Shown piece after piece: positions 41,141 to 50,079 of a stretch of 64,000 nucleotides of DNA. The stretch spans positions 62,001 through 126,000 of the forward strand of contig NZ_MXPU01000014.1 in the NCBI RefSeq assembly GCF_002204185.1, read 5' to 3'. Both the position numbers and the translations under genes were made by a program. Within the stretch, counting starts at the first letter, position 1. Every line of letters begins with the position of its first letter. The notes below the pieces were generated by a model that saw only the letters and a program-made list of their open reading frames with translations, was not told the origin of the DNA and did not search any database. The stretch comes from Rhizobium esperanzae (GTDB lineage: Bacteria > Pseudomonadota > Alphaproteobacteria > Rhizobiales > Rhizobiaceae).

Positions 41141-41917
41141 TTACCGTAGAACCTTTGCAAAAGCGAGATCGGGTGACAGCGATGGAAAACCCGTCAGGAC
41201 TGCGGGATCATGGCCTGGAACAAGTAAGCCGGACGGTCCTGATAGTTCACGGAGCGTTCGGTATCCCTCCAGTACGTCGGCGTAATCGGCAAAAAGCGGA
41301 AAGACGTCGTCATGCTCCAGATAGCGTTGAAAATGGAGTGCGTCCGATGCGATGACGACGACTTCATCGCCATCGTCCAGCCTCACGACCTGAAGGCCTT
41401 TGGAATGACCGCCGACGAGATGGATGGTGAGTCCCTCCATAATCTCGCCGTTCCCGTCGTGGAAGCGCATTCTGCCGGAAAACGTCAGGCGGACCGCATC
41501 AACGACGGCGTCCACTGCGAAGGGACGCCGAAGACGATCATGGCACATGCATCGTCCTGTACCGTAGGCCATCTCCCGATCCTGCAAGTGGAACAGGGCT
41601 TTGGGGAAGTCCACAAGGTTTCCCGCGTGATCATAGTGGAGATGCGTGATAACGACGTCGGTAATGGACGATGCGGAAATCCCGAGCTGGCGAAGCGCCT
41701 CGACCGGATGGATCAACATGGTCCTCCCGCGCCTTTCAGCCTCCTGCGGGCTAAACCCGGTGTCAACCAGGATCAGACGTTCACCATGGCGGATCAACCA
41801 GACGAAATACTCGATCCTGCCCGGGGCGTCGTGGGGATCTCCTGCTTCCAGGCCGAGTTCGCTAACGGGCCGAACCGCAGTGCCGTAATGTATCGCCAGG
41901 ACTTTCCAGTCGTTCAA
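41141..41917 (-). CDS. MBL-fold hydrolase, N-acyl-homoserine-lactonase-like
   Basis: A 258-residue metallo-beta-lactamase-fold protein. The metal site is THLHYDHAGN, preceded by LILVDTGFS, with further ligands in HLVGGHSKGLQV and VIASDALHF. The layout is that of the AHL-lactonase/4-pyridoxolactonase group. It follows the zinc dehydrogenase at 41939 by 21 bases. Lactone opening in the catabolic pathway is more likely than quorum quenching, given the operon. It contains the last hydrolytic function before the regulator gene. Confidence 0.88.
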   Translation of the reverse strand: MNDWKVLAIHYGTAVRPVSELGLEAGDPHDAPGRIEYFVWLIRHGERLILVDTGFSPQEAERRGRTMLIHPVEALRQLGISASSITDVVITHLHYDHAGNLVDFPKALFHLQDREMAYGTGRCMCHDRLRRPFAVDAVVDAVRLTFSGRMRFHDGNGEIMEGLTIHLVGGHSKGLQVVRLDDGDEVVVIASDALHFQRYLEHDDVFPLFADYADVLEGYRTLRELSGPSGLLVPGHDPAVLTGFPSLSPDLAFAKVLR

Positions 41918-41938
41918 ATTCTCGCTCCTTCCGCAGGC

Positions 41939-43063
41939 TCAGGGAACCAGCAGATGCCGGATCACCTCGCCACGGTCTAACCGGTCGAAGGCCTCGTTGA
42001 TTTCCTCAAGCGGGCCAGTGCTGGACAGCAGTCTCTCCACGGGCAACCTGCCTTTGAGGAACAGGTCGATATAACGGGGAATATCGCGCGAAGGCACGCA
42101 GGACCCCATGTAGCTGCCTTTGATGATGCGTTCTTCCCCGACAAGAGGAAGCGGCGAGATCTCGAATTTGGTGTTCACGTTCGCCAGACCCGCTGTGGCT
42201 GTCGTGCCGCCGCGCCGCGTAATGCCATAAGCGGTTTCGAACGCTTTGCTCGACCCTGCCATCTCGATGGCGTAGTCCACTCCCCCGCGTGTCGCTTCCT
42301 TGACCTCGCCGACCACATCCGGCGAGGTTGCCAGGAAGGTACGCGTCGCGCCCAGCGACCTAGCCAGCTCAAGCTTTTCCGGCATCAAATCGATGGCGAC
42401 GATCTCGCTTGCTCCGCTGGCCACCGCTCCGAGGACCGCCGACAAGCCCACGCCCCCAAGGCCGATGACGGCGACCGACTGTCCCGGCTTCACGCCACAC
42501 GTGTTTACGACCGCACCGACGCCTGTCATGACGGCGCATCCGAACAGGGCCGCCATCGTGACGTCCACATCTTTGGTGATCTTGACGACCGAGTGCGCCG
42601 ACACGATCGCGTATTCCGAAAACGCCGATACGCCGCTGTGATGGTTGATATCGTAGCCGCGAAGACGGATATGCTTGCTACCGTTCAACAATGTCCCGGC
42701 GGCGTTTGCGCGATAGCCAGGCTCACAGAGGCTAGCGCGTCCTCCCGCGCAGTAATCGCAGTGTCCGCAGATCGGCAGGAACGACATCACGACGTGATCG
42801 CCAACCTTCACTGTATCGACACCGGGTCCGATTTCTTCGACGATGCCGGATGCTTCATGCCCCAACGCGACAGGCAGCGGGCGGGGCCGGTCGCCATTTA
42901 TCGCCGACAGGTCGGAGTGGCACACACCAGCGGCCTTGATTTTGACCAGGACCTCAAGATTGCCCGGAGGCGTCAGATCGACGGTCTCGACACTGAGAGG
43001 TCGCGAACTTGCATACGGCTTGGGAAGCCCTGACTCTCGGAGAATGACGGATTTCATCTGCAT
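41939..43063 (-). CDS. Zinc-dependent alcohol dehydrogenase (medium-chain)
   Basis: A 374-residue medium-chain dehydrogenase: GVCHSDLSA and GHEASG for the catalytic zinc, ICGHCDYCAGGRASLC for the structural zinc, Rossmann motif GLGGVGLSAVLGA followed by IDLMPEKL. It is not close to the aryl-alcohol enzymes at 4673 and 11134 and looks more like the class III/general alcohol dehydrogenase branch. It lies between two MBL hydrolase genes in one operon. Oxidation of the hydroxy-acid produced by lactone hydrolysis would fit. Confidence 0.9.
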   Translation of the reverse strand: MQMKSVILRESGLPKPYASSRPLSVETVDLTPPGNLEVLVKIKAAGVCHSDLSAINGDRPRPLPVALGHEASGIVEEIGPGVDTVKVGDHVVMSFLPICGHCDYCAGGRASLCEPGYRANAAGTLLNGSKHIRLRGYDINHHSGVSAFSEYAIVSAHSVVKITKDVDVTMAALFGCAVMTGVGAVVNTCGVKPGQSVAVIGLGGVGLSAVLGAVASGASEIVAIDLMPEKLELARSLGATRTFLATSPDVVGEVKEATRGGVDYAIEMAGSSKAFETAYGITRRGGTTATAGLANVNTKFEISPLPLVGEERIIKGSYMGSCVPSRDIPRYIDLFLKGRLPVERLLSSTGPLEEINEAFDRLDRGEVIRHLLVP

Positions 43064-43075
43064 TGTCGTGTATTC

Positions 43076-43969
43076 CTATCTCGAGAGCATCTGCATGGCG
43101 GCGGGTACGTAGCGGAAGCCTTCCCGCTCCCGGGCGACGTTGCCGAGCCCGGGCCACGCAAAGTGATAGGACATCACTGGTATGCGGTCTGTCGCGAGCA
43201 TATCCAGCACCCGGGTGCGCGAGCGCGCCGAGAGCTTGGGATCGGTGTCGTACTTGAACTCCATCCACGGGCGTTCCATCAGCAGGATATGATGATGGGT
43301 GAGATCGCCGAGGAAGCAGAGCCGATCGTTGTCAGACTGCATGAGGAAGCAAAAGTGGCCCAAGGTGTGGCCTGGAGCGTGCACCGCTTGCACGCCCGGC
43401 AGGAACTCCTGACCGTCCACGAAATGCGCTATCCGATCACGGTGTGGAAGAAGGTTTCTCCGGGCATTTTCCACCTGAGCCTTGAAACCGGCATCAAGCT
43501 TGCCTCCGTCGGTCCAGTCATCGAAGTCGCTTTCGCTTATGAAGATCTCCGCGTTCGGAAAATTAAGCTTGCCGTCCTGATCGCAAAGTCCGCCGGTGTG
43601 GTCGATGTGTGCGTGGGACAACACCACGGCATCGACTTCCAAGGGGTCGATGCCTGCCTCCTGCATGCTTTTCAGCAAGCGGCCGGTCGTCGGCCCGAAA
43701 ATCTTCGACGTCCCCATCCCGGTGTCGAACAGGATGGTCTTTCCGTTAATTTTGACCAGCGGGATGTTCTGCTCGAGGGTTACCGACGAACTGGACAGGA
43801 AGTTCCTGTCGAGCATTTCCGTCACTGTGGCCGCGTCGACTCCGAGAAAATTCTCCCGCGGGTCGCCCAATTCCAACGGTCCGTCCGAAAGCACCGTTAT
43901 TTCGCCGGTTCCGAACTTGAACGGATAGAAATAGGGCAACTTAGTCTGATGCGCTTGGTCATTGAGCAC
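43076..43969 (-). CDS. MBL-fold hydrolase, cytoplasmic
   Basis: A 297-residue metallo-beta-lactamase-fold enzyme with LFDTGMGTSKIFGPTTGRL, metal site SHAHIDHTGGL, HAPGHTLGHFCF and GDLTHHHILL. It is clearly homologous to the Tat-exported enzyme at 50515-51513 (shared GDPxxxFLGV, PTTGRL, MSYHFxWPG). No export signal is visible, so it should act in the cytoplasm. It heads the 43969-41141 operon behind a 27-base operator palindrome. Substrate unknown; a lactone or ester is likely. Confidence 0.9.
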   Translation of the reverse strand: MLNDQAHQTKLPYFYPFKFGTGEITVLSDGPLELGDPRENFLGVDAATVTEMLDRNFLSSSSVTLEQNIPLVKINGKTILFDTGMGTSKIFGPTTGRLLKSMQEAGIDPLEVDAVVLSHAHIDHTGGLCDQDGKLNFPNAEIFISESDFDDWTDGGKLDAGFKAQVENARRNLLPHRDRIAHFVDGQEFLPGVQAVHAPGHTLGHFCFLMQSDNDRLCFLGDLTHHHILLMERPWMEFKYDTDPKLSARSRTRVLDMLATDRIPVMSYHFAWPGLGNVAREREGFRYVPAAMQMLSR

Positions 43970-44000
43970 GCCGGATATCCTCCCAGATTGGCTGTACCAT

Positions 44001-44027
44001 TTGACAGATTGTATGAAAATCTGTCAA
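44001..44027 (-). promoter_or_regulatory. Full operator palindrome before the MBL/dehydrogenase operon
   Basis: TTGACAGATT and AATCTGTCAA are perfect 10-bp inverted arms around GTATGAA, the longest palindrome of the set. On the minus strand TTGACA is followed 17 bases later by TCAAAT, a good -10, giving a promoter for the operon starting at 43969. It overlaps the last codon and stop of the chemoreceptor gene. Confidence 0.8.
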
Positions 44028-46567
44028 CAGAATATTGATGATAGTCTGTCGTCAGGAACGATCGAAAGCATGTGACCCCTCGGCCTGCCGATGTTGAACT
44101 GTTCTATCTGCTGCATCAGTCGCTGGGTCTCCTTTGTGAGTTCCTGAGTGGCGGCGTGGGCTTGCTCGGCGATGGCAGCGTTTCGCTGGGTGCTGTCATC
44201 GATCTCGCCGACGGCCTGGTTCACTTCGATAAGCGAAGCCGCCTGGTCCCTGCTTGCCGCAGCGATAAGCTCAACCCTTTCGGAAATTCCGGCAACATTC
44301 GACGATATTGCAATGAGCACCCTGCCCGCCTCGTTCACCAATCGCGATCCCGAGGCGACTTCCTCGGTCGATCTTGCGATGAGTCCCTTGATTTCCTGGG
44401 CGGCTAGAGCCGACCGCTGGGCAAGTTCCCGGACTTCTTGGGCGACGACCGCGAAACCCTGCCCGGCTTCTCCTGCTCTCGCGGCCTCGACGCCGGCATT
44501 GAGTGCCAGGAGATTGGTCTGGAAAGCGATCTCGTCGATTACGCCGATGATTTGCGAAATGCGCCCGGAAGCCGCTTCTATTCGGCCCATAGCGTCGACC
44601 GCGTTCGTGACCACTGAAGCAGACGCATCCGCGGCCTGCTTGGTTTCCTTTACAAGCCGGGCTGCGGCCTGCGCCTGCTCTGTCGACGAATGCACCGTCG
44701 CGGTGAGTTGATGAACCGCAGCCGCTGTCTCCTCCAACGACGCGGCTTGGCGCTCGCTGCGGCGGGAGAGATCATCGGCGCCACTGCTGAGATTGTCTGC
44801 ATTTTGCCGAATGAGCACGATGTTGCCGCGAAGTTCCGACATCGTCGCCTGCAAGCGCAGCAACGAATTGTTGAAGTCTTTTCGCAACTGTTCCAGCCGC
44901 CCGGAGAACGGTTGATCGATCGTGCTCGAAACATCACCGTTGGATAACCTCTCCAGCCCAGCGGCAAGACTGTCGACGGCGTCGCCGATCTGTTTGTCGA
45001 TCTGGGCTTTCTCCGCCTCGTTGTGCCGACGTTCAGCTTCGGAAGCTGATCGTTGACGATCCGCGTCGTTCTCGATCTCGATTTTCCTTACGGCATTCTC
45101 CCTGAAGACACAGAGTGCCCGGGCCATTTCTCCGAGCTCATCAGCGCGCTCAGAACCGCCGATCTCTATGTCAAGGTCCCCTTCGGACAAACGCCGCATG
45201 TCGTCGGTCAACCGGACGACAGGTTTCTTGAAAGTCGCAATCATCCCGAAGCCAGCGAGAAGCGCGACGAGGACGCCTGCAAATATCGTGATGAGGGCAA
45301 TGCCGTTCGCACGGGCCGTCTCTTCGATGGCCCTGGCACGCTGGGCGTCGGCAAACGTCGTGAGGTGGCCCCATATGGTGTTCAACTGGTCTGTCGTTTG
45401 CCTATATTGCGCACGCCTGACTTCCGAGATCTCGACGAGCTTCGCACTGTCCTGCGTCATACCCTCTACCGCCGGAGGGACCGTATTCTGGACTGCCTTG
45501 AAAAGGTCGAGATCGGAAGCGGCACTCCAGATGTCCAATATCTCCTTCTTCGTTCTGTCGAAGTTCTGGATGAGCTGCGCGCGGTTTTGTTCGGTAGGGT
45601 CGGCTATGAAGCGCGCAAGGTGTATCCTGATGAGATAGCTGGAGTCCGAAAGTCTTCGGCTGCCGTCCAAGGCGCTGCTGATCTTGGCCAAACGTTGGTC
45701 GAGACCTGCGAACTCGACGATTGCTTTCTTTGTTTGCTGGTTCGCCACCGCGTTAATCCCGACGGAGATTTCCTTGAACGCGGACATTGCGGTGTCGAGG
45801 CCTACGGCGTTGTCCGATGCGGCGCCCTGCGACAGAATTTCTGTTACGCTTTTCACCGCGCCGTCGACCGAGCTCGACAGTTTTGTAGCGTCCGACGGCA
45901 AGGAAGCCCGCAGATTTCGGGCGCTTCGACGCAACTCGCCCACTTTGCCGCGCAAATATTCGAGTTTCAGCTCGGTCGTTCCGGCGGATTGGTAGCCCGC
46001 GGCAAAATCAAGGAAGAAGGTTGCATAGCCTGTCACCCTGTCGGCATCGCGCAACATCGATTTGGCGGCGCCCTCGGACTGCTCGCCGGACTTCCTCAAC
46101 TCGTCAGCTAGCCTGAGCATTTCATCCTGCGACCAAACCAGCGATTCAGAATGATTGGCGATCGAGGTTATCAGTTGCTCTTCGCTTTCATGGATGCTCC
46201 AGAGAGAGCCAAAATTGTCCACCACGTCCCGCATAATCGCGTTTGCCGACAGGAGGCCTTCGCTTTCCCCCGTAGCTCCGGCATTCGTCACTAAAGCTTG
46301 CAGATGCGATTGCTGGGCGAGCAGGTCAGCCTTCACGCGATCGCGCCTTTCTTCCGACGCCTCATCGAGAAACTCTCTCATCGAGGCGGAGACGTCACGG
46401 AAACCCGAGAGCACCTGCATCACCTGGCTCGAGGTTTCCAGGCGGCTTTGTAGGAGACCCGCGGCGTAGTGCCCCAAAAATCCCACCGCGCAAATGCTGA
46501 TTATGAAAGGCAGTACGAAAATGATTACTTTTGTCTGTAGCCGGAAACGGGACAACAGCCTGTCCAT
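44024..46567 (-). CDS. Methyl-accepting chemotaxis protein with periplasmic sensor domain
   Basis: An 847-residue receptor. The first membrane helix lies at about residues 12-32 (KVIIFVLPFIISICAVGFL), then a helical periplasmic domain of about 380 residues, a second helix (ALITIFAGVLVALLAGFGM), HAMP and a complete signalling hairpin FQTNLLALNAGVEAARAGEA. The sensor domain resembles that of the receptor at 15394, with LLQSRLETSSQVMQVLSGF. Operator copies lie about 105-135 bases upstream, so this receptor appears to be induced together with the catabolic genes. It would guide cells toward the same compound, perhaps through the binding protein at 34211. Confidence 0.93.
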   Translation of the reverse strand: MDRLLSRFRLQTKVIIFVLPFIISICAVGFLGHYAAGLLQSRLETSSQVMQVLSGFRDVSASMREFLDEASEERRDRVKADLLAQQSHLQALVTNAGATGESEGLLSANAIMRDVVDNFGSLWSIHESEEQLITSIANHSESLVWSQDEMLRLADELRKSGEQSEGAAKSMLRDADRVTGYATFFLDFAAGYQSAGTTELKLEYLRGKVGELRRSARNLRASLPSDATKLSSSVDGAVKSVTEILSQGAASDNAVGLDTAMSAFKEISVGINAVANQQTKKAIVEFAGLDQRLAKISSALDGSRRLSDSSYLIRIHLARFIADPTEQNRAQLIQNFDRTKKEILDIWSAASDLDLFKAVQNTVPPAVEGMTQDSAKLVEISEVRRAQYRQTTDQLNTIWGHLTTFADAQRARAIEETARANGIALITIFAGVLVALLAGFGMIATFKKPVVRLTDDMRRLSEGDLDIEIGGSERADELGEMARALCVFRENAVRKIEIENDADRQRSASEAERRHNEAEKAQIDKQIGDAVDSLAAGLERLSNGDVSSTIDQPFSGRLEQLRKDFNNSLLRLQATMSELRGNIVLIRQNADNLSSGADDLSRRSERQAASLEETAAAVHQLTATVHSSTEQAQAAARLVKETKQAADASASVVTNAVDAMGRIEAASGRISQIIGVIDEIAFQTNLLALNAGVEAARAGEAGQGFAVVAQEVRELAQRSALAAQEIKGLIARSTEEVASGSRLVNEAGRVLIAISSNVAGISERVELIAAASRDQAASLIEVNQAVGEIDDSTQRNAAIAEQAHAATQELTKETQRLMQQIEQFNIGRPRGHMLSIVPDDRLSSIFC

Positions 46568-47027
46568 CGTGGTCCATCCTTGTCCATAGGCGGTGAAGAA
46601 GCTTCATCAATCGGGATCCGCCTCCGATGGAGACATCGAATCATCAATGACGACACGAGGCTGCGCGACTGAGGATTGTCTGTCAACAGATTGTCTGATA
46701 GCATGTTCAGGTTTTCAAATTGTCTCGCGAACTTGCGGAGGAATAACTCCAGAACCGGCGCTGCCGCAGCCGGCACAACTTTCACCGCTGACATCGATCA
46801 AACCGCGATGTCCTTGTTTTCAGTGGAAAGCGGTGACGTCATCTCGGCCACGTGAAGGCTGCGAACATGTCGTCGTCGTGGTGACGGCGCCTTGGTGAAC
46901 AAACGGGCCTTCCTTCTCATGGATGGACGGCTCCACGGATGACGCCGACCTCACCAGCTTTCCCAATATGCATATAGAGATGCCCGATCTGGGAACGGTA
47001 AGTGTTGAGATTGAGGAAGCAGAGAAG
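46568..47027. other. Divergent intergenic region between a chemoreceptor and the glycosidase gene
   Basis: No gene is recognised. It carries the operator pair at 46673-46702 and must hold the promoters of both divergent genes. The frame of the glycosidase stays open upstream to 46923 but without a ribosome site. Confidence 0.5.
46673..46702 (-). promoter_or_regulatory. Two overlapping operator-like sites before the chemoreceptor gene
   Basis: GGATTGTCTGTCAACAG is followed directly by ACAGATTGTCTGATAG, so the GATTGTCTG core occurs twice with 17-base spacing. On the minus strand a TTGACA hexamer sits between them. They lie about 105-135 bases upstream of the receptor start at 46567 and about 325 bases upstream of the glycosidase on the other side. 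Confidence 0.6.
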
Positions 47028-49472
47028 ATGACTGATACGAGAGCATTGCTCGATAATATGACCTTGGCCGAGCAGGTCTCGCTACTTTCCGGCGATACGT
47101 TCTGGTCTTTACCGCCCATCGACCGCCTAGGGATAGGGAGATTGCGCTTGACGGACGGCCCCAACGGCGCCCGCGGGGCGGGGTCTTTTGTCGGGGGTGT
47201 GACTGCAGCGGCTTTCCCGGTAGGCATTGCCATCGGAGCGAGTTGGAACCCGGACCTAGCCAGGGAAATCGGCAGTGCGCTAGGTGACGAGGTTCTTTCC
47301 AAAGGGGCTCATGTCTCGTTGGCGCCGACCGTTAACATCCAGCGCAGCGTCACAAACGGCCGCAACTTTGAGTGTTTCTCTGAGGATCCGATACTGACGG
47401 CGGAACTTGCCGTCGGCTATATCGAAGGTCTGCAGTCCAAGAAAGTGGGTGCCACGATAAAACATTTCGCCGGCAACGAGTCCGAGATCGAACGTACAAC
47501 CATCTCTTCAGATATCGATGAACGCACTCTGCGCGAAGTCTACCTAATACCCTTTGAGGCGGCGGTGAAGCGGGCAAAGGTCTGGGCCGTGATGTCTTCA
47601 TATAACAAACTAAACGGTACTTACACGGCGGAAAGCCATTGGCTGTTGAACGAGGTACTACGCGGTGACTGGGGTTTTAACGGCGTGGTGATGTCGGACT
47701 GGTTCGGCTCGCGTTCGACCGCACCCACCGTGAATGCTGGGCTGGATCTGGAGATGCCGGGCCCGACCCGCGACCGCGGCTCCAAGCTTCTGGCGGCGAT
47801 CGACGCGGGCGAGGTAAGTGTCGAGACCGTCCGCGCCTGTGTGCACAATATCCTGACCCTGATGGAACGCACCGGCGCAATCAACGATCATCGCGAGTTT
47901 AAGGAGTACGCCATTAATCGGCCGGAACATAGGGCACTCATCAGGCGCGCGGGAGCGGAAAGCGCAGTTCTGCTACAGAATGACGGCATCCTGCCATTGG
48001 CTCAGCAAGGTACGGTCGCCATCATTGGACCCAATGCCAAGATCGCGCAGGTTATGGGAGGCGGCTCGGCGCAGTTGAACCCCCACTATGTCGTCAGTCC
48101 GTGGCAGGGGCTGGCGGACGCCCTGGGTGAGGAGAACGTGTGCTACGCTCAGGGTTGCAGCAATTATCGGTTTCAGCCGCTGATCGAAAACCCGACAACC
48201 TTCGAATTTTTCCAAGAAAGGGAGCTTGCTGGCGAGCCCGTGAAGGTTATCGAGGAACCGTCGAGCCTCGGTGTATGGTTGCCCCCCGTGGCCGGGGGCC
48301 TAGTCGATCCGCATCGCTTTTCCGCCCGAATGCGCACCGTATTCACAGCCTTAGAAGCCGGCGTCTATCGCGTCGGCCTGACCTCGGCCGGGCTTGGTCG
48401 GGTCTATGTGGACGGCAGGCTTGTGGTGGACGCCTGGGCTTCCTGGACACGTGGTACCACATTCTTTGAAGAAGGCTGCGAGGAGGTCGTGGGTGAAATC
48501 ACGCTCGAAGCCGGCCGTACATACGAGGTCGTCGCCGAGTACGCCCGGCACGATCACGTCAACCTCTATATCGCCGCAATTCGGGTAGGAATAGGCAGGT
48601 TTTCGGCCGAAGCGGAGATTGCCGAGGCAGCAGCCGTCGCCGCGAAGGCTGATCATGCGGTAGTCTTCGTGGGCAGAACGGGCGACTGGGATACCGAGGG
48701 CTCCGATCTCCGCGGCATTGCACTTCCTGGTCTGCAGGACCAGCTTGTTGAGGCGGTAATTGCGGCCAATCCGAACACGATTGTCGTCCTACAAACCGGT
48801 GGACCGGTGGAAATGCCCTGGCTTTCCGGTGCTCGTGCAGTACTGCAATGCTGGTATCCCGGTCAGGAAGCTGGCAACGCGATCGCCGATGTGCTCCTTG
48901 GCAAGGCCGAGCCCTCGGGCCGACTGGCACAGACTTTCCCCGTGCGCTGGGCTGACAATCCCACACATACCGAGGATGACGCGGTCTATCCAGGCAAGAA
49001 TGGCCATGTGCGATATGACGAAGGTGTGTTCGTTGGATATCGGCACTACGATCGCCAGGACATTAAGCCACTGTTCCCCTTCGGTCATGGTCTCGGTTAT
49101 TCAAGCTTTGCGATGTCAGACCTGACGGTGGGGCTGCCGGATCCTGCCGGCGCGGTGACAGTGACACTGGGATTGACCAACGTCAGCGAGCGGCCAGGTT
49201 CGGCAGTGGTGCAAATCTATGTGGGCGATGTTGAAGCATCTGTACCCAGACCGGTTAAAGAATTGAAGGCCTTCTCGAAAATCGGCCTGGAACCCGGTGA
49301 GAAACGAAGGCTCAGTTTCATTCTTGACGCCCGAACATTTGCCTTCTTCGACACGACCGAGCGGTGCTGGCGGATAGAGACGGGGGAATTTGCAGTTATG
49401 GTTGGGTTCTCGGCCACCGACATCCGTTTGAGTGGAACTGTCACGCAAAAGGGCGCTGTCTTAGCGCTCTAA
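47028..49472 (+). CDS. Glycoside hydrolase family 3 beta-glucosidase with PA14 insert
   Basis: An 814-residue GH3 enzyme. The N-terminal barrel has LRLTDGPNGARG, KHFAGNESEIERTTISSDI and the nucleophile aspartate in VVMSDWFGS (about D224). A second sandwich domain starts near SAVLLQNDGILPL. A PA14 carbohydrate-binding insert is visible around residues 420-560 (VYRVGLTSAGLGRVYVDGRL). A fibronectin-III-like C-terminus follows (YVGDVEASVPRPVKELKAF). ATG at 47028 follows GAGGAAG. No signal peptide is visible, so it probably acts in the cytoplasm on imported oligosaccharides or glycosides. Whether it belongs to the neighbouring regulon is unclear. Confidence 0.92.
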   Translation: MTDTRALLDNMTLAEQVSLLSGDTFWSLPPIDRLGIGRLRLTDGPNGARGAGSFVGGVTAAAFPVGIAIGASWNPDLAREIGSALGDEVLSKGAHVSLAPTVNIQRSVTNGRNFECFSEDPILTAELAVGYIEGLQSKKVGATIKHFAGNESEIERTTISSDIDERTLREVYLIPFEAAVKRAKVWAVMSSYNKLNGTYTAESHWLLNEVLRGDWGFNGVVMSDWFGSRSTAPTVNAGLDLEMPGPTRDRGSKLLAAIDAGEVSVETVRACVHNILTLMERTGAINDHREFKEYAINRPEHRALIRRAGAESAVLLQNDGILPLAQQGTVAIIGPNAKIAQVMGGGSAQLNPHYVVSPWQGLADALGEENVCYAQGCSNYRFQPLIENPTTFEFFQERELAGEPVKVIEEPSSLGVWLPPVAGGLVDPHRFSARMRTVFTALEAGVYRVGLTSAGLGRVYVDGRLVVDAWASWTRGTTFFEEGCEEVVGEITLEAGRTYEVVAEYARHDHVNLYIAAIRVGIGRFSAEAEIAEAAAVAAKADHAVVFVGRTGDWDTEGSDLRGIALPGLQDQLVEAVIAANPNTIVVLQTGGPVEMPWLSGARAVLQCWYPGQEAGNAIADVLLGKAEPSGRLAQTFPVRWADNPTHTEDDAVYPGKNGHVRYDEGVFVGYRHYDRQDIKPLFPFGHGLGYSSFAMSDLTVGLPDPAGAVTVTLGLTNVSERPGSAVVQIYVGDVEASVPRPVKELKAFSKIGLEPGEKRRLSFILDARTFAFFDTTERCWRIETGEFAVMVGFSATDIRLSGTVTQKGAVLAL

Positions 49473-49585
49473 TCGTGCAGAGAATCAAAGACTACGTTTG
49501 GCGGTGGTTGAGTCCCAAAAAAAGAGCGCAGTGGCGGTGAAGCTCGGTGAATGAGTGAATGAATGGCTCAAGACGGGCGATATTG

Positions 49586-49825
49586 TCATCGACAGGAAGG
49601 ATACCGACCTTCATAGGCGGCGAAGATGGCGTCGGAAGCGTTGGCGGACACGTTCGCGACAGCGTCGGTCCTACGCTTTTTTTTGATGCCTTTCGCAGTC
49701 TCTCGAACTGAGCTCACGCTAGCCGCGAGATCGGAATCGTCAATCATATCGAGGGCTGCCACATTCTCGTGCAGTTCGGCTCGACCGATCTCCTTCAGGA
49801 CATATGTATCGAGCAGAAATTTCAA
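49586..49825 (-). pseudogene. Frameshifted, truncated VapC-like PIN-domain toxin
   Basis: On the minus strand a TTG-started frame reads KFLLDTYVLKEIGRAELHEN, the PIN-domain N-terminus with its metal-binding aspartate (family: LLDTNVLSE). VSSVRETAKGIKKKR holds the conserved glutamate. After AYEGR the frame is lost: adding one base restores ILPVDDNIARL, the normal continuation, in another frame, after which similarity ends. The asparagine of LLDTN is already tyrosine. A frame ending DLSALDD stops six bases before this gene, a typical distance for an antitoxin partner, but it is too short to identify. Confidence 0.65.
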
Positions 49826-50079
49826 GCTTAGTCATCCAGCGCGCTAAGATCGGGAGCACCGATCCACCCGAGCGATATCGTATCCGCCGGTGCGAAGATT
49901 GCGGGCAGCAAAGGTGGATCTCGATCGCCCAACCCTGATCATTTCTGGCAATGAGAAATCTTGTTTTCGGACGCGGAGCCACGGACAGACGCCGTCGATC
50001 TGTGCCGAAACTTGAGCCTGCAGCCCTTTCCAGGTATCTATCGGTCGAGAGCGCAAAATTACAGGCACAGGATGCGGCG

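Noticed and set aside
41141..41917. A quorum-quenching AHL lactonase
   Set aside because: The family includes AHL lactonases, but the gene sits in an operator-controlled catabolic operon with a dehydrogenase and another hydrolase, so a metabolic lactone is more likely.
44791..44800. GATTGTCTGC, the operator core, inside a chemoreceptor gene
   Set aside because: It lies in a well-conserved coding stretch, lacks the TTGACA arm and the right arm, and no gene starts nearby, so it is likely a chance match.
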